The notes below the pieces were generated by a model that made no database searches, was not told the origin of the DNA, and worked only from the letters and a program-made list of their open reading frames with translations. DNA of 64,000 nt from Symbiodinium microadriaticum (taxonomy: Eukaryota; Sar; Dinophyceae; Suessiales; Symbiodiniaceae), in assembly GCA_001939145.1 (NCBI GenBank), contig LSRX01000421.1, forward strand, positions 141,831 through 205,830. The letters are read 5' to 3'. The position numbers and the translations under genes are program-made. Shown one piece after another: positions 62,971-64,000 of the stretch. Position 1 is the first letter of the stretch, and every line of letters begins with the position of its first letter.

Positions 62971-64000
62971 TGTGCCAGTGTGTGCGCTTGCGTGTGGGTG
63001 ATGTTTTGGGTATGTTCATGGGCTTGTGCCATGGTTGGGGGGATGTTTGGATGGATGTTTGGGGAAGGCTCATGGGGATGATCGTCCCCATGTTGCATCG
63101 CTCGTCGAATATGTGGGTTAGGCAGCGACGTGGTTACCCTTAGTTTACGGTTAATGAGTTATTCAGGTCATTCATGATTGCTTTTCTTCAGTTATGGTTT
63201 TACCATGTTTTGCCCTATCATTGGCAACAAGAGCGGTAACGAAGGAGCTCGGAAGAGCAGGAACAGTAACAACAACAGTTCACGATGCAGCAGAGTATGT
63301 CATGTAGCATCATGTAGCACATGATGCAGAAGAAAGTGTCATAGGATGGTGCATGATGTTTGACAAGAATACTAGGTGGCACGTGCGTCGACAGCATATA
63401 ACGGTAGACCATACAAGAATGCTATCCTTCGTACAACGCAAGGCAACGCTTTTGTACATGTTGCAAAGCATGTCAAGTTAGGTGGCCTGTAAGTTGACTT
63501 TGTACATTTATGTTTGGTGCCTACGCTCGTGAACAATGGCATCCATTCGGCATATGCCAGAGTGCACAGCATGTGATGACCACTGCGAAACCACGAAACA
63601 TGTACACACGTACAACATTAGTGACTCGTTAGTGTATGCCGATACACATGTCTTCGATATGGAGCAGAGAGGCTATACATCAAGATCACATGTCGCAGGC
63701 AGCATGTCACATGTGTCGCTTCAACAGACCAGTTACGATGCAAGCTTTCAGCGCATCACGTAGTCTATAGCGCATCGCACTTTACAAGTAGCATGCCGGG
63801 CAACGCTGTATTAGATCCAACATTGGGTACGCGATAATGAAGATGGAGTCGCCAGGTGCTGGTGTGTGCATGCGCTGGACTAGAATAGACATCATGCCAA
63901 CAGGGCCGTCTCGCGAAGCCCCGAACCAGAAAGGACAAGATCCTGCAGCAATAAGGCTTTCTTTGGCATCATTGCTGGAAGCAGCTGTGGCCCCCTCGGC

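Larger units (their letters stand above)
61110..64000. other. No gene recognised; microsatellites and a short minisatellite
   Basis: Contents: a telomere-type 'ggggtttaggg' at about 62490, the minisatellite at 62636-62745, and a TC/TCTG/GT array at 62846-62970. Open frames are short and overlapping on both strands. AT content looks a little higher after 63150. I see no exon here. Confidence 0.5.

Overview
This window looks like nuclear DNA of a dinoflagellate, most like the Symbiodiniaceae or a related core lineage. There is no bacterial-style gene packing. Every convincing coding piece is a short exon of about 30-320 bases on the + strand. Introns end in AG|G, and many begin with GC or GA instead of GT. 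That donor usage is a known dinoflagellate trait, and here it can be checked because the flanking protein families fix the reading frame. Long microsatellites (CTA/CTG, TCTG, GTAT, TC, GT) fill the gaps. No recognisable spliced-leader relic, rRNA or tRNA gene was found.

Layout. 1-3.2 kb: a CCA microsatellite and unassigned DNA with one weak exon candidate. 3.2-13.2 kb: a many-exon gene for an endoplasmic-reticulum M28 zinc metallopeptidase (ERMP1-like). It has an N-terminal anchor, a catalytic domain with all expected zinc ligands, a multi-pass membrane region and a lumenal C-terminal domain. About 6.8-8.0 kb, inside this gene and on the same strand, lies what looks like a separate small polytopic membrane protein with its own start codon.

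13.7 to about 60 kb: scattered exons of what appears to be one or more giant modular genes. Most exons are pieces of a repeated beta-sandwich module resembling bacterial SbsA-type Ig-like (Big_5) domains. Each module has an 'I-x-L-x-F-S-E-x-V-Q' strand, a 'G-x-G-x-x-x-L-x-P' strand and an 'L-x-P-G-x-x-Y-x-V-x-V' strand. In at least six copies an intron cuts the module right after the Q of the first strand, usually with a GC donor. A cluster of kelch-like exons sits at 40-44.4 kb, and another kelch-like exon at 53.7 kb. No start or stop of the giant gene(s) can be placed, and whether all exons form one transcript is inference.

61-64 kb: no gene recognised, only microsatellites and a small minisatellite. 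Exon ends are given exactly where a splice consensus and the reading phase agree; otherwise they are approximate. All domain names rest on reading motifs by eye, not on a profile search.
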